A DNA stretch of 22,124 nt from UBA7236 sp964638865 (GCA_964638865.1 CAZXBG010000060.1:1-22124); one strand, 5' to 3'; shown: positions 8,154 through 16,107, counted from the first letter of the stretch. The notes: generated by a model not told the origin, from the sequence alone. Numbers and translations are program-made.

Positions 8154-8366
8154 TTACTTTACCCAGGAGTCGTTTCTGTACTCACCCAAAATAACAACAT
8201 CCTTGCTGTTAGCATAGCGTTTAGCAGCATCTTCCATCTCAGCCTTGGTTTTGCTTCTGATCTTAATGCCCCTTTCCTTTTGACCCTTGTTCATTACTTC
8301 AATATAAAATCCGTCAATTAATTTTGCCGTTCTTGTTGCCGGTCTTCCTTTTCCTTTGGTATTCAT
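8154..8366 (-). CDS. Conserved-looking small basic protein, function unknown
   Basis: This encodes 70 residues, rich in Lys and Arg. It begins MNTKGKGRPATRTAKLIDGF and continues with a predicted beta-strand segment (FYIEVMN), a basic loop, a helix (KAEMEDAAKRYANSK) and a short strand (DVVILGEY). The composition and helix/strand pattern are those of a real protein, and it resembles small uncharacterised proteins I associate with Bacteroidota, but I cannot name a family. It stands alone with its own promoter and terminator. The GRPATRTAK start is reminiscent of DNA-binding tails, so a nucleic-acid-binding role is possible, but this is only inference. The start is the ATG at 8366, preceded by an A-rich stretch. 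Confidence 0.75.
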   Translation of the reverse strand: MNTKGKGRPATRTAKLIDGFYIEVMNKGQKERGIKIRSKTKAEMEDAAKRYANSKDVVILGEYRNDSWVK

Positions 8367-8382
8367 TCAATTATTTTTTTGG

Positions 8383-8412
8383 TTAAGATACAGCTTTTGA
8401 AACAAAAAACAA
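8383..8412 (-). promoter_or_regulatory. Promoter of the 70-residue protein gene
   Basis: On the minus strand TTG (8412-8410) and TATCTTAA (8390-8383) are separated by 19 nt, the expected layout for TTTG and TAnnTTTG, with six of eight bases of the -7 box matching. The predicted transcript would begin about 10 nt before the ATG. Confidence 0.45.
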
Positions 8413-8723
8413 GTGGGGAGAGTTCATAACCTTGTGAAAATTGCCTAAAAGGTTGATGTAGCGTGAGTTTCGGGTGATCAGGTGACTGTGGATTATACTT
8501 TTCGACCAACATGATTTTACTCCAAAACATATCTAATTGTTATTAAAGGGGCGTGAAAATTGTCACTCTCAGCCGAGTTACTCACTCCCAATAGATCAAA
8601 TTAATCATTATAAAATCGATTCCCAATCTCTAATGGCTTTAAAACGAAGCTTCAGCTTAAAATATTTTTGCAACTGTTTTGTAACTTTCAGAAGCTTCCT
8701 GCATTATACATAAAAACTAAAAA
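8413..8723. other. Intergenic region upstream of the sigma-factor operon
   Basis: There is no gene here. Near its right end two copies of the palindrome GAAGCTTC (8646-8653 and 8691-8698) flank the word TGTAACTTTCA (8680-8690), which recurs upstream of the T9SS cargo gene. Together they could form the control region of the operon beginning at 8724, but I see no perfect housekeeping promoter with normal spacing. Confidence 0.35.
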
Positions 8724-9515
8724 ATGAAACAAACAAAATTAAAGACTGCAATTTTAATTTTAATCCTGTTGCCGGTGTTCTTCGGTTCTTGTGGTGGCGA
8801 AAAGTGGCCCTGCATAAACGGGTCGGGATCGATTATTACCGAAACGAGAACAGAGACTGGCTTTACAAGTGTAAGCAGCGAGATCGAGGCTACTGTGTAT
8901 ATCACAGAAGGACCGGAATTCGAGGTAAAGCTTATTGCCCAGCAAAATGTGCTCGACAATATCGAAACCAATGTTAATGGTGGCGAATTGGAAATCTTAT
9001 CCGACCATTGCATCAACAATGCTGAACCGGTATTAATTTATATTACCATGCCATCTGTTTTGGCTCTGAGCATGAGTGGTTCAGGAAGTTTGATCACCCA
9101 AAATAAAATAACCTCAAGTTCAGTTTCATTCGAAATTAGCGGTTCAGGTGCTTTTACTACAATGGATTCCATAATAACCGATTTTCTTAATCTCGACATC
9201 AGCGGTTCAGGCGATATGGATTTTATTGGTAAAGCAACCACTGTAGATGCCGATATTTCTGGTTCAGGAAATATGACCATGCAGGGTTTAGGCTCTGATC
9301 TTAATTTTGATATCAGTGGCTCGGGAGAGTTGAATGCATTTAATTTCCTTGTCACCACAGCTGATCTTGAAGTAAGCGGAAGTGGTAATATTGAAACAAA
9401 TGTTTCAGTTGATATGTATGTTCGCATAAGCGGAAGCGGCAACATCTATTATAAAGGTACACCTGCAATTACTGCAGAAATATCGGGCAGCGGCGAATTA
9501 ATTCATGTTGATTAA
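8724..9515 (+). CDS. GIN-domain (DUF2807) lipoprotein
   Basis: This 263-residue protein has a lipoprotein signal (hydrophobic stretch ending VFFGSC, with lipidated Cys23) followed by a head GIN domain (DUF2807): a strand-rich start with FTSVSSEIEATVYITEGPEF and then a repeat built around SGSG. The SGSG motif occurs eight times at roughly 15-25 residue spacing (MSGSGSL, ISGSGAF, ISGSGDM and so on), which fits a right-handed beta-helix. Proteins of this family in Bacteroidota are extracytoplasmic and have been called putative adhesins, but their function is not established. The gene is the first of a tight operon, 21 nt before the ECF sigma factor, so it may be a target or a sensory partner of that sigma factor. 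Confidence 0.88.
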   Translation: MKQTKLKTAILILILLPVFFGSCGGEKWPCINGSGSIITETRTETGFTSVSSEIEATVYITEGPEFEVKLIAQQNVLDNIETNVNGGELEILSDHCINNAEPVLIYITMPSVLALSMSGSGSLITQNKITSSSVSFEISGSGAFTTMDSIITDFLNLDISGSGDMDFIGKATTVDADISGSGNMTMQGLGSDLNFDISGSGELNAFNFLVTTADLEVSGSGNIETNVSVDMYVRISGSGNIYYKGTPAITAEISGSGELIHVD

Positions 9516-9536
9516 GCATATTGCAGTCAATTAATT

Positions 9537-10067
9537 ATGGAAGAACAGTCGAGGATAGAAGCAGCTAAAAAAGATCCTAAAAATTTCAAATATTTTTATG
9601 ACCTCTGGTACAAACCGGTATATCTTTTTATTTATCGGCGCACAGATGATGAAACGTTAAGTGCGGATATCACGCAACAGGTGTTTTTGAAAGCTATGCA
9701 GAATATAACAAAATATGAATATCGCGGATTCCCCTTTTCTTCCTGGTTATACAGAATTGCACATAATGAATTAATGCAGCATTTCAGAGATCAAAATAAA
9801 GTGCGTGTGGTATGTATTGAAAATACAGGACTTGCGGAAATATTGGAAGATGATGTTGCAGGATATGAAGTGGAAAACCGTGAGCTGATATTTAAAACAT
9901 TACAAAAATTAAAACCACAGGAGCTCGAACTAATAGAGATGCGATATTTCGAAAAACGATCCTTTAAAGAAATATCTGAAATAACAAATGTTTCTGAAAA
10001 TAATGCTAAAGTAAAAGTGCACAGGATATTGGAGCGATTGCGAAATTTAATAACAGTTCAAGCATAA
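9537..10067 (+). CDS. ECF-type RNA polymerase sigma factor
   Basis: This 176-residue sigma-70 family protein contains only regions 2 and 4. Region 2 covers about residues 17-86, with ADITQQVFLKAM as the core-binding helix and FSSWLYRIAHNELMQHFR as the -10-recognition helices. Region 4 covers about 117-170, with LELIEMRYFEKRSFKEISEITN and the helix-turn-helix VSENNAKVKVHRILERLR that reads the -35 element. The length and domain order are typical of group 4 (ECF) sigma factors. The next gene starts 6 nt after the stop and has the topology of a membrane-bound anti-sigma factor, so the pair is probably a regulatory unit. The target promoters are not known. Confidence 0.93.
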   Translation: MEEQSRIEAAKKDPKNFKYFYDLWYKPVYLFIYRRTDDETLSADITQQVFLKAMQNITKYEYRGFPFSSWLYRIAHNELMQHFRDQNKVRVVCIENTGLAEILEDDVAGYEVENRELIFKTLQKLKPQELELIEMRYFEKRSFKEISEITNVSENNAKVKVHRILERLRNLITVQA

Positions 10068-10073
10068 ACAGCC

Positions 10074-12173
10074 ATGCAAAAAATAAAATTTAAAACCGAA
10101 TATAAACCATTACCGGATGAGGTAATAAACAGGCATAAAAATTTTGATGCACTGTTGGCTGTTTATGCTGTGGCACCTAAAATCAATTTTTTTCAAAAAT
10201 TTTTAAAAAATAAATGGACAATGTTTTCAGGAGGAATAATTATAGGCACTGTTGCAACTTTGTTGTTAACATTAAACAAATCGGATAATAATAAATTTTC
10301 CGAATACCAGAATACAAATCAAACAGAAATTAATAATTCAAATACTATTACACAATCAGAATTAATTAATTCAAATACGGCTACTCAGGTAGAAAATAAT
10401 AAAAATATTTCTACAGTTGAAATTCATGAACAAAAAATAAATTCAGAAACTTCTTCGAATGCCAGTTTCAAACAATCGAAAAATAACAGTGAATATAAAT
10501 ACAGTACTACTGCAAATAAAAACTCAAATAGTGTAAATAATCAGATGGAAAATACTTTTACTGATAATTCAAACACGAAAGAGGAAAACAGTAAACCTGA
10601 AAAAAATCCACAAGGTGTTAAAACATCTGAAATTGATAACACAATACCTGCCGATTTTGTAAATTACAATGAACTCAACAAGGAAATGGTTTCAAAAGAG
10701 GAAACTCTGGATAGTACATTTGTATTAACTGGTGAAAAAAATATTGCCATACAAAAACCGGAATTAAATCCTTTAGATACAATTGAACCAATAGGAAATT
10801 CGGAAATTAAATCAAGTAATGCTGACGCAATAAATTCAGATAAACAGCCAATTTCTGAAGCTGTATGTGAAAAAGTACGCAATCCTAAAAGTAAAGATAA
10901 AAAGGAGATTAATTCAACCGAAATCTCCACTGATTTATCCGATAAAAATGAATTCAAAACAAATTCAAATATTACAAAATCGGATGTGGAAAGCACTCCA
11001 GATTCCACGCAGTCACTATTCAGCGAAATTACTTTTTTAGATAAATTTTTTGAGAAAAGAATTTCGAAAAATGACACTGTATTAAAAAACTCAGTAGATG
11101 CAAAACAAACACTGTCTCACAGGCTGAATGATACAACTTATATTGATCGTTATGCACAACTTTCATTTTTTACACCATTGGGAACAAACGGATTAGATAG
11201 TTATAAATACAAACATCATTTGTCTATAAATGTTATTCAGGGATTAAACGGTGCTGTGGAAGGTGTAGAATTTGGTGGTGTTGCAAATCTGATTAAAGGT
11301 TATGTAAAGGGAGGGCAATTCGCAGGGGTAACAAATCTCGCAGCAGGTAAAATAACTGGTGTGCAGGCAGCAGGTATTTTAAATGTTGGAAGGTCGCTAT
11401 ATGGTGGACAATTTGCTGGTGTTGCAAATGTTAGTATTTTTGGCGTAACAGGAATGCAAGCAGCAGGTGTATTGAATATTTCTTCCTCAATTAAAGACAG
11501 TTCTGTGTTTTTTCAGACAGCCGGCGTCGCAAATGTTTCACTTTCCAATAATGCAACCGGAGTTCAGGCAGCAGGTGTGTTAAATCTGGCAAATGATATT
11601 AAAGGCGGACAAATAGGATTAGTGAATGTTGCAAAAACTGTCACAGGTTTTCAGATCGGTTTGGTAAATATTGCAGATACTATTGATGGAGTTTCTATTG
11701 GTTTATTAAGTTTTAGCCGCAATGGAATATTTGATGTTGATGTTTTTACAAGTGATTTATTTCAAACGAATATTGGATTAAGAGTTGGAAGTAAATATAT
11801 CTACAATATTTTCGCCTTTGGTGTATCTCCTTTTTCTGATACGCTTCGATATGGATTTGGATTGGGTATTGGAGGACATATTCCTGCATATAAAAATATT
11901 TCAGTTGATATTGACGCAATGGCATGGAATACTTTTGAAGATAAATTTGATTTTAATTATAATCAATTTCACATGCTCAATCAATTGCGGATTACACCTT
12001 CCTATACTTTTGCGAACAATAAAATATCGGTCTATGCAGGACCGGCAATTAATGTGGAAGTTTATGAAAACGGTGTTGACCCTCTCAAGGAAAATACCTT
12101 TCGGGAATTTAGCAGAAATGGGTTTACTACTGCTTTATCACTTGGTTATGTAATTGGTGTGCGATTTTTTTAA
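10074..12173 (+). CDS. Putative anti-sigma protein fused to surface-repeat/beta-barrel-like domain
   Basis: This 699-residue protein has four regions. Residues 1-48 are a basic, probably cytoplasmic segment. Residues 49-67 form one membrane helix (MFSGGIIIGTVATLLLTL). Residues 70-350 are a low-complexity linker dominated by Asn, Ser, Thr, Lys and Glu. Residues 380-550 carry repeats such as GGQFAGVTNLAAGKITGVQAAGILN, recalling the LA_2272-type surface repeats, and 553-699 are beta-rich (FGVSPFSDTLRYGFGLGIGG) and end in a Phe. The gene follows the sigma factor after 6 nt. From position and topology I infer that the N terminus binds the sigma factor and the rest lies outside the inner membrane; the linker is long enough to cross the periplasm. 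No classical zinc-binding anti-sigma motif is visible, so the anti-sigma role is unproven. Confidence 0.7.
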   Translation: MQKIKFKTEYKPLPDEVINRHKNFDALLAVYAVAPKINFFQKFLKNKWTMFSGGIIIGTVATLLLTLNKSDNNKFSEYQNTNQTEINNSNTITQSELINSNTATQVENNKNISTVEIHEQKINSETSSNASFKQSKNNSEYKYSTTANKNSNSVNNQMENTFTDNSNTKEENSKPEKNPQGVKTSEIDNTIPADFVNYNELNKEMVSKEETLDSTFVLTGEKNIAIQKPELNPLDTIEPIGNSEIKSSNADAINSDKQPISEAVCEKVRNPKSKDKKEINSTEISTDLSDKNEFKTNSNITKSDVESTPDSTQSLFSEITFLDKFFEKRISKNDTVLKNSVDAKQTLSHRLNDTTYIDRYAQLSFFTPLGTNGLDSYKYKHHLSINVIQGLNGAVEGVEFGGVANLIKGYVKGGQFAGVTNLAAGKITGVQAAGILNVGRSLYGGQFAGVANVSIFGVTGMQAAGVLNISSSIKDSSVFFQTAGVANVSLSNNATGVQAAGVLNLANDIKGGQIGLVNVAKTVTGFQIGLVNIADTIDGVSIGLLSFSRNGIFDVDVFTSDLFQTNIGLRVGSKYIYNIFAFGVSPFSDTLRYGFGLGIGGHIPAYKNISVDIDAMAWNTFEDKFDFNYNQFHMLNQLRITPSYTFANNKISVYAGPAINVEVYENGVDPLKENTFREFSRNGFTTALSLGYVIGVRFF

Positions 12174-12225
12174 CTGGAATGGCATTTTCATTTTCGATAA
12201 CTATTTTAACTGACTTTAAATATTG

Positions 12226-12255
12226 TTTGTGTAACTTTCACCCTTAGTATATTTA
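12226..12255 (+). promoter_or_regulatory. Promoter of the T9SS cargo gene
   Basis: TTTG (12226-12229) is followed after 18 nt by TATATTTA (12248-12255), seven of eight bases matching TAnnTTTG. Transcription would start around 12260, about 20 nt before the ATG. The same stretch also fits an ECF-type layout (TGTAAC at 12230 and CGTTG at 12257), so control by the neighbouring sigma factor is possible. Confidence 0.5.
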
Positions 12256-12281
12256 TCGTTGAAATAGAAATTAATATAAAA

Positions 12282-13466
12282 ATGAAAAGAATACAAGTAC
12301 TCCTCATCGTGATTTTAATTTCCGGAATTGTAAATGCACAATCCGGCGAACAAATATTTACATCCTCAGGGCTTTTTACCGTTCCTACTGACGTTACCTC
12401 TATTACTATTGAAGTAGTTGGTGCCGGCGGTAATGGTGGTTTTAATGGAACAGGTGGCGGTGGAGGTGGTGGATATGCAAAAGGGATATATGCAGTAGCG
12501 CCATTTGATGCAATAACAATAAACATAGGATATGTTGGAGCAGGAGCTGTAGCCGGAACAACCACTGCAGAAGGATTTTTATCTGCTTCAGGCGGCGAAA
12601 ATGGTGTTTCTGTACCAAATCCTGAAATTGGTGGCGGTGGAGCAGCAGGTGTTGGAACCGGTGGGAATATCAGTAATTATTCGGGTGGAAACGGTGGTGG
12701 AGGATTTTATACTTACTTCGGCGGCGGGGGTGGCGGTTCTGCAGGTCCATTAGGAGATGGTGGTGTGGGAGGAAATACGATTGCGTGGACAGGAATTTGT
12801 TTAACTCCCGGTGGAGCCGGTGGTATAAGCGGTGGTTCTCCCGGTGGCAATGGAGGAAAAGGTGCCGGATTTACTGACGCTTTTTGTAATGTTTCGGATC
12901 CCTCTGCATTTGGAGCAAATTATGGAGGTGCCGGTGGTGGCGGAAATGGCAATGGTGGTGGTCCCGGTTTCGGTGCTCCGGGTTATTGCAAAATTACCTG
13001 GTGTTCTGTTGATGTAACTACCGTAACCAACATGGAAAATGGTATTTCAGCAAACGCAACAGATGTAACTTACCAATGGATTGATTGTGATAACGGAAAT
13101 GCAATAATTGACGGAGAAACTTCCCAAACTTTTACCGCAACGGTAACGGGTTCGTATGCCGTAATTATTTCTGATGGAATTTGCAGCGATACTTCCGAAT
13201 GTGTTATGTTAACGGTAGTTATTATTGATGGCATAAATGATTTGAATGATAATTCCATTATTGTTTCTCCAAATCCTTTCACTTCTTATCTACAAATTGA
13301 AAATGGAAATATAAATGATAATTACAGTTTAATTAATGCTATAGGTCAGATCATTTGGACAGGAAAAAACATTGAAAAACAGTATTTTTCCGATGTAAAA
13401 AGTGGAATGTATTTACTAAAAATTGAAAATAAAGACAGAACGCAAATTGTGCAATTGGTAAAGTAA
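12282..13466 (+). CDS. Glycine-rich secreted protein with type IX sorting domain
   Basis: This 394-residue protein has a Sec signal peptide (MKRIQVLLIVILISGIVNA, cleaved before Gln20), then a glycine-rich domain to about residue 240 that opens with FTVPTDVTSITIEVVGAGG and has many GGGGG runs. A small Ig-like domain follows (about 243-312, with YQWIDCDNG and TGSYAVIISDG), and a type A T9SS C-terminal sorting domain (about 325-394, with VSPNPFTSYLQI, INAIGQIIWTG and SGMYLLKIEN). The last domain directs export through the outer membrane by the type IX system and attachment to the surface. The molecular role is unknown; glycine-rich and Ig-like parts suggest a structural or adhesive protein. It is transcribed separately from the upstream sigma operon. 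Confidence 0.88.
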   Translation: MKRIQVLLIVILISGIVNAQSGEQIFTSSGLFTVPTDVTSITIEVVGAGGNGGFNGTGGGGGGGYAKGIYAVAPFDAITINIGYVGAGAVAGTTTAEGFLSASGGENGVSVPNPEIGGGGAAGVGTGGNISNYSGGNGGGGFYTYFGGGGGGSAGPLGDGGVGGNTIAWTGICLTPGGAGGISGGSPGGNGGKGAGFTDAFCNVSDPSAFGANYGGAGGGGNGNGGGPGFGAPGYCKITWCSVDVTTVTNMENGISANATDVTYQWIDCDNGNAIIDGETSQTFTATVTGSYAVIISDGICSDTSECVMLTVVIIDGINDLNDNSIIVSPNPFTSYLQIENGNINDNYSLINAIGQIIWTGKNIEKQYFSDVKSGMYLLKIENKDRTQIVQLVK

Positions 13467-13491
13467 TTTATTCAAAAATTAATTACATTTT

Positions 13492-13524
13492 AAAGGGTAG
13501 TTCACATATTGTGTACTGCCCTTT
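13492..13524 (+). terminator. Long stem-loop after the T9SS cargo gene
   Basis: AAAGGG pairs with CCCTTT, continues through a T-G wobble and AGT/ACT, then after one mismatch CACA/TGTG around a 3-nt loop. It starts 26 nt after the stop codon. The T-tract after it is short (CCCTTTT), so termination may be partial. Confidence 0.6.
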
Positions 13525-13680
13525 TGAAATTTCAATATTGTATTTATTGGAATAGAACATCATGGTTAGCCAAATTCAGGTTAATTTTATAATAAAAGGA
13601 AATTATACTGCAGCACATTTTCCCTTCCCGCAACCTTCCCGCTCTTCCCGTATTCCCGGCCCCAAACACAACCTACAGAA

Positions 13681-13848
13681 CTATTTATCTACAATTCTCT
13701 CGGACTAATAATTTATTCCCAACAATTAAATGCCTCCAATGGAAATATTAATGAAATAATAAACCTCAAATATATTTCGCCAGGTATTTATTTTGTGCGA
13801 TTGTTTTCCGGGGAAGATTATTCAGAACAAAAATTAATAATTGAATAA
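13681..13848 (+). pseudogene. Remnant of a second T9SS C-terminal sorting domain
   Basis: The plus strand encodes 55 residues ending in a TAA that read as the C-terminal half of a type A sorting domain: LFIYNSLGLIIYSQQLN, then NLKYISPGIYFVRLFSG and the end EQKLIIE. Upstream, in the same frame, the sequence turns into a C-rich stretch with repeated TTCCCG and a stop at 13582, with no start codon, signal peptide or domain body. This is therefore the tail of a lost cargo gene rather than a working gene. It differs from the sorting domain of the intact neighbour beyond the family pattern, so it is not a recent duplicate of it. Confidence 0.7.
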
Positions 13849-13895
13849 AATAATTTCTTGTTAGAAATATATTTTACGATTTCCATAAAATAAAA

Positions 13896-13927
13896 AAAGC
13901 CACACAAAAAATATTTTGCATGGCTTT
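13896..13927. terminator. Bidirectional terminator
   Basis: AAAGCCA (13896-13902) pairs with TGGCTTT (13921-13927), with extra AAAA/TTTT pairing inside. A T-run follows on the plus strand (13930-13937) and an A-run precedes it (13892-13898), giving a T-tail on the minus strand. It lies just beyond the stop codon of the EF-G-like gene and serves both directions. Confidence 0.7.
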
Positions 13928-13944
13928 AATTTTTTTATTTAATA

Positions 13945-16074
13945 TTATGCTTCCGTTAATTCCTCTTTATGACTGCTCATTAATTGCTGTTGCAATTCAA
14001 AAGGCACAGGAGCATATTCGGCAAATTTACGTGTGAATTTTCCTCTTCCCTGTGTTAATGATCGAAGGGTAGAGGAGTAATCATATAATTCGGTTAATGG
14101 AACACGAGCGATTACTTTTTGGTAATGTCCGTCGCTATCCATACCGATTACAATTCCTCTTCGTGTTTGCAGATCACCGATCACTTCACCCATATAATCG
14201 CCCGGCACTAATACTTCCAGATCATAAATCGGTTCCAGTAATTTTGGGTCTGCTTCTCGGAATGCATTTCGGAATGCCATCATCCCCGCTAATTTAAATG
14301 CCATATCATTGCTGTCCACCGGATGCATTTTTCCATCATACACACTTACACGTACATCACGAACATAAGAACCGGTTAGTGGACCATTGGTCATTTTTTC
14401 CATCACCCCTTTTAATATCGAGGGTAAAAAACGTGCATCAATTGCGCCTCCAACAATACAATTATAAAATACTAATTTTCCTCCCCATTTAAGATCGTGT
14501 TCTTCTCTTCCGCGCACATTTACATCCTTAGGATCAGGCATTCCCTCATAATAAGGTTCAACTATCATATGCACCTCACCGAATTGTCCTGCGCCACCAC
14601 TTTGTTTTTTGTGGCGATAATCGGACTTCACTGCTTTTTGAATTGTTTCTCTGTATGGAATTTTAGGTTTAACATAATCGAATTTAATTCCATATAAATG
14701 TTCAATTTTCCATTTAATTACCTGAAGATGTAATTCCCCTTGCGCATTTACCAAAGTTTGTTTCAATTCCATATTGTGATCAATGGTAACGGTTGGATCT
14801 TCTTCGTGAATATGGTGTAAGGCAAGACCCATTTTCTCTTCATCACCCTTGTTATGCACTTCAATTGCTGCCTGCACTTTTGGTTCCGGAAAATGGATCG
14901 GGGTAACTTCAACATCCTGTCCCTTTATTGCAAGTGTATTATTGGTATGCGTCTTTTTTAATTTAACGGTAGATCCAATATCTCCCGCCATTAAAGTATC
15001 TACATTCTCCCGTTTTTTACCTTGTAATACAAATAGCTGACTTATGCGTTCATTATTATTTGTATTTGTATTATTCAGATCCATCCCTGTACTTATTTTT
15101 CCGCTGCATACTTTAAAATAACTCATGTCGCCGAGATGAGGCTCACTCACGGTTTTAAAAATAAATACTACGGTTGGATTTGATGAATTACATGGAAGGT
15201 CTTTTCCATTCGTTAATTTTTCCGGTTGCATATTTGCAGCGGACGGACAACATTTATCAATAAATCCCATCACCCTGCCACTTCCCATATTATGTTTTGC
15301 AGAAATACAGAAAACAGGAAATATTTCGTGATTGCGAATGGATAACATTAATCCTTTCACCATATCATCTTCCTCCAATGTGCCTTTATCAAAGAATTTT
15401 TCCATTAAACCTTCATCATTTTCGGCAATTGTCTCAATAAGGTCGTTGTGGAGTTTCATTGCCTTATCCATTTCCTCCGCCGGAATAGGTAATTTTTCCG
15501 GTTTTCCTCCTTCGGGTTTGAATTGATACATCACCATATTAAGTACATCAATAATCGCATTAAAATCGATGCCCTGATTATAAGGATATTGCACAACAGT
15601 TACCTTTTTGTTAAATCGTTCTTTAGCTTGCTCAATAGTATTGTCGAAATCAGATTTTTCCTCATCCACATGATTTACAATAAGTATCATCGGTTTTTTG
15701 AGATGATCGGCATATTCCCAGATAATTTCCGTTCCAACCTCTACGCCATGGGCAGCGTTGAGCATTAATAAACCGGTATCAGCAACTTTGAAGGCAGAAA
15801 TAACTTCCCCGGTAAAGTCATCCATACCGGGAGTATCTATAATATTGATCTTGGTATCTTTCCATTCCACATGCATCACCGAACTGAATACACTATACCC
15901 TCGTTCGTGTTCCAATGCATTAAAGTCAGAAGTACTGTTTGTGTCGGCAACAGTCCCGCGGCGGTTGATAGCTCCGGCTTCAAACAACATGCATTCGGCA
16001 AGTGTTGTTTTACCGGAGCCGGAATGGCCCACCAGCACTACATTCTTGATGTTCTCGCTGTTATAAGTTTTCAT
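13945..16074 (-). CDS. Elongation factor G-like GTPase (EF-G paralogue)
   Basis: This 709-residue translational GTPase has the EF-G domain order. The G domain shows G1 GHSGSGKTT (16-24), G3 DTPGMDDF (80-87), G4 NHVD (134-137) and G5 ISAKHN. Domain IV is marked by KQSGGAGQFGEVHM, and the last domain has the GDYMGEVIGDLQTRRG signature. Two positions differ from canonical EF-G: the catalytic His of DTPGHVDF is Met84, and the Lys of NKxD is His135. The RRG and ERGYSV segments resemble the EF-G-2 type paralogues rather than FusA. It may work as a slow or specialised translocase or recycling factor. The start is the ATG at 16074, since a near-perfect Shine-Dalgarno precedes it; a longer frame from a TTG at 16137 is unlikely. 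It is a single-gene unit. Confidence 0.9.
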   Translation of the reverse strand: MKTYNSENIKNVVLVGHSGSGKTTLAECMLFEAGAINRRGTVADTNSTSDFNALEHERGYSVFSSVMHVEWKDTKINIIDTPGMDDFTGEVISAFKVADTGLLMLNAAHGVEVGTEIIWEYADHLKKPMILIVNHVDEEKSDFDNTIEQAKERFNKKVTVVQYPYNQGIDFNAIIDVLNMVMYQFKPEGGKPEKLPIPAEEMDKAMKLHNDLIETIAENDEGLMEKFFDKGTLEEDDMVKGLMLSIRNHEIFPVFCISAKHNMGSGRVMGFIDKCCPSAANMQPEKLTNGKDLPCNSSNPTVVFIFKTVSEPHLGDMSYFKVCSGKISTGMDLNNTNTNNNERISQLFVLQGKKRENVDTLMAGDIGSTVKLKKTHTNNTLAIKGQDVEVTPIHFPEPKVQAAIEVHNKGDEEKMGLALHHIHEEDPTVTIDHNMELKQTLVNAQGELHLQVIKWKIEHLYGIKFDYVKPKIPYRETIQKAVKSDYRHKKQSGGAGQFGEVHMIVEPYYEGMPDPKDVNVRGREEHDLKWGGKLVFYNCIVGGAIDARFLPSILKGVMEKMTNGPLTGSYVRDVRVSVYDGKMHPVDSNDMAFKLAGMMAFRNAFREADPKLLEPIYDLEVLVPGDYMGEVIGDLQTRRGIVIGMDSDGHYQKVIARVPLTELYDYSSTLRSLTQGRGKFTRKFAEYAPVPFELQQQLMSSHKEELTEA

Positions 16075-16080
16075 CTTTTT

Positions 16081-16088
16081 CCTCCTTT
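16081..16088 (-). promoter_or_regulatory. Strong ribosome binding site for the EF-G-like gene
   Basis: AAAGGAGG on the minus strand ends 6 nt before the ATG at 16074 and fixes the start codon. Such complete Shine-Dalgarno sequences are uncommon in Bacteroidota and are absent from most other genes in this window. Confidence 0.75.
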
Positions 16089-16099
16089 GGTTTAGAGTT

Positions 16100-16107
16100 G
16101 CAATATA
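16100..16107 (-). promoter_or_regulatory. Possible -7 box of the EF-G-like gene
   Basis: TATATTGC on the minus strand approximates TAnnTTTG and would give a leader of about 20 nt containing the ribosome binding site. A TTG lies 16 nt upstream, which is a rather short spacing. Confidence 0.3.

Noticed and set aside
9038..9445. Minus-strand frame with repeated PEPL words opposite the GIN-domain gene
   Set aside because: The repeats mirror the SGSG repeats of the plus-strand gene; it has no independent signals.
12206..12565. Minus-strand proline-rich frame opposite the glycine-rich T9SS gene
   Set aside because: Proline runs are the expected reverse reading of glycine codons; the plus-strand gene has a signal peptide and sorting domain.
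13621..13660. Repeated TTCCCG words as a CRISPR-like or regulatory array
   Set aside because: Units are only 6-9 nt with irregular spacing; CCCTTCCCGCA also recurs in reverse near 22012-22022, which looks like common intergenic filler.
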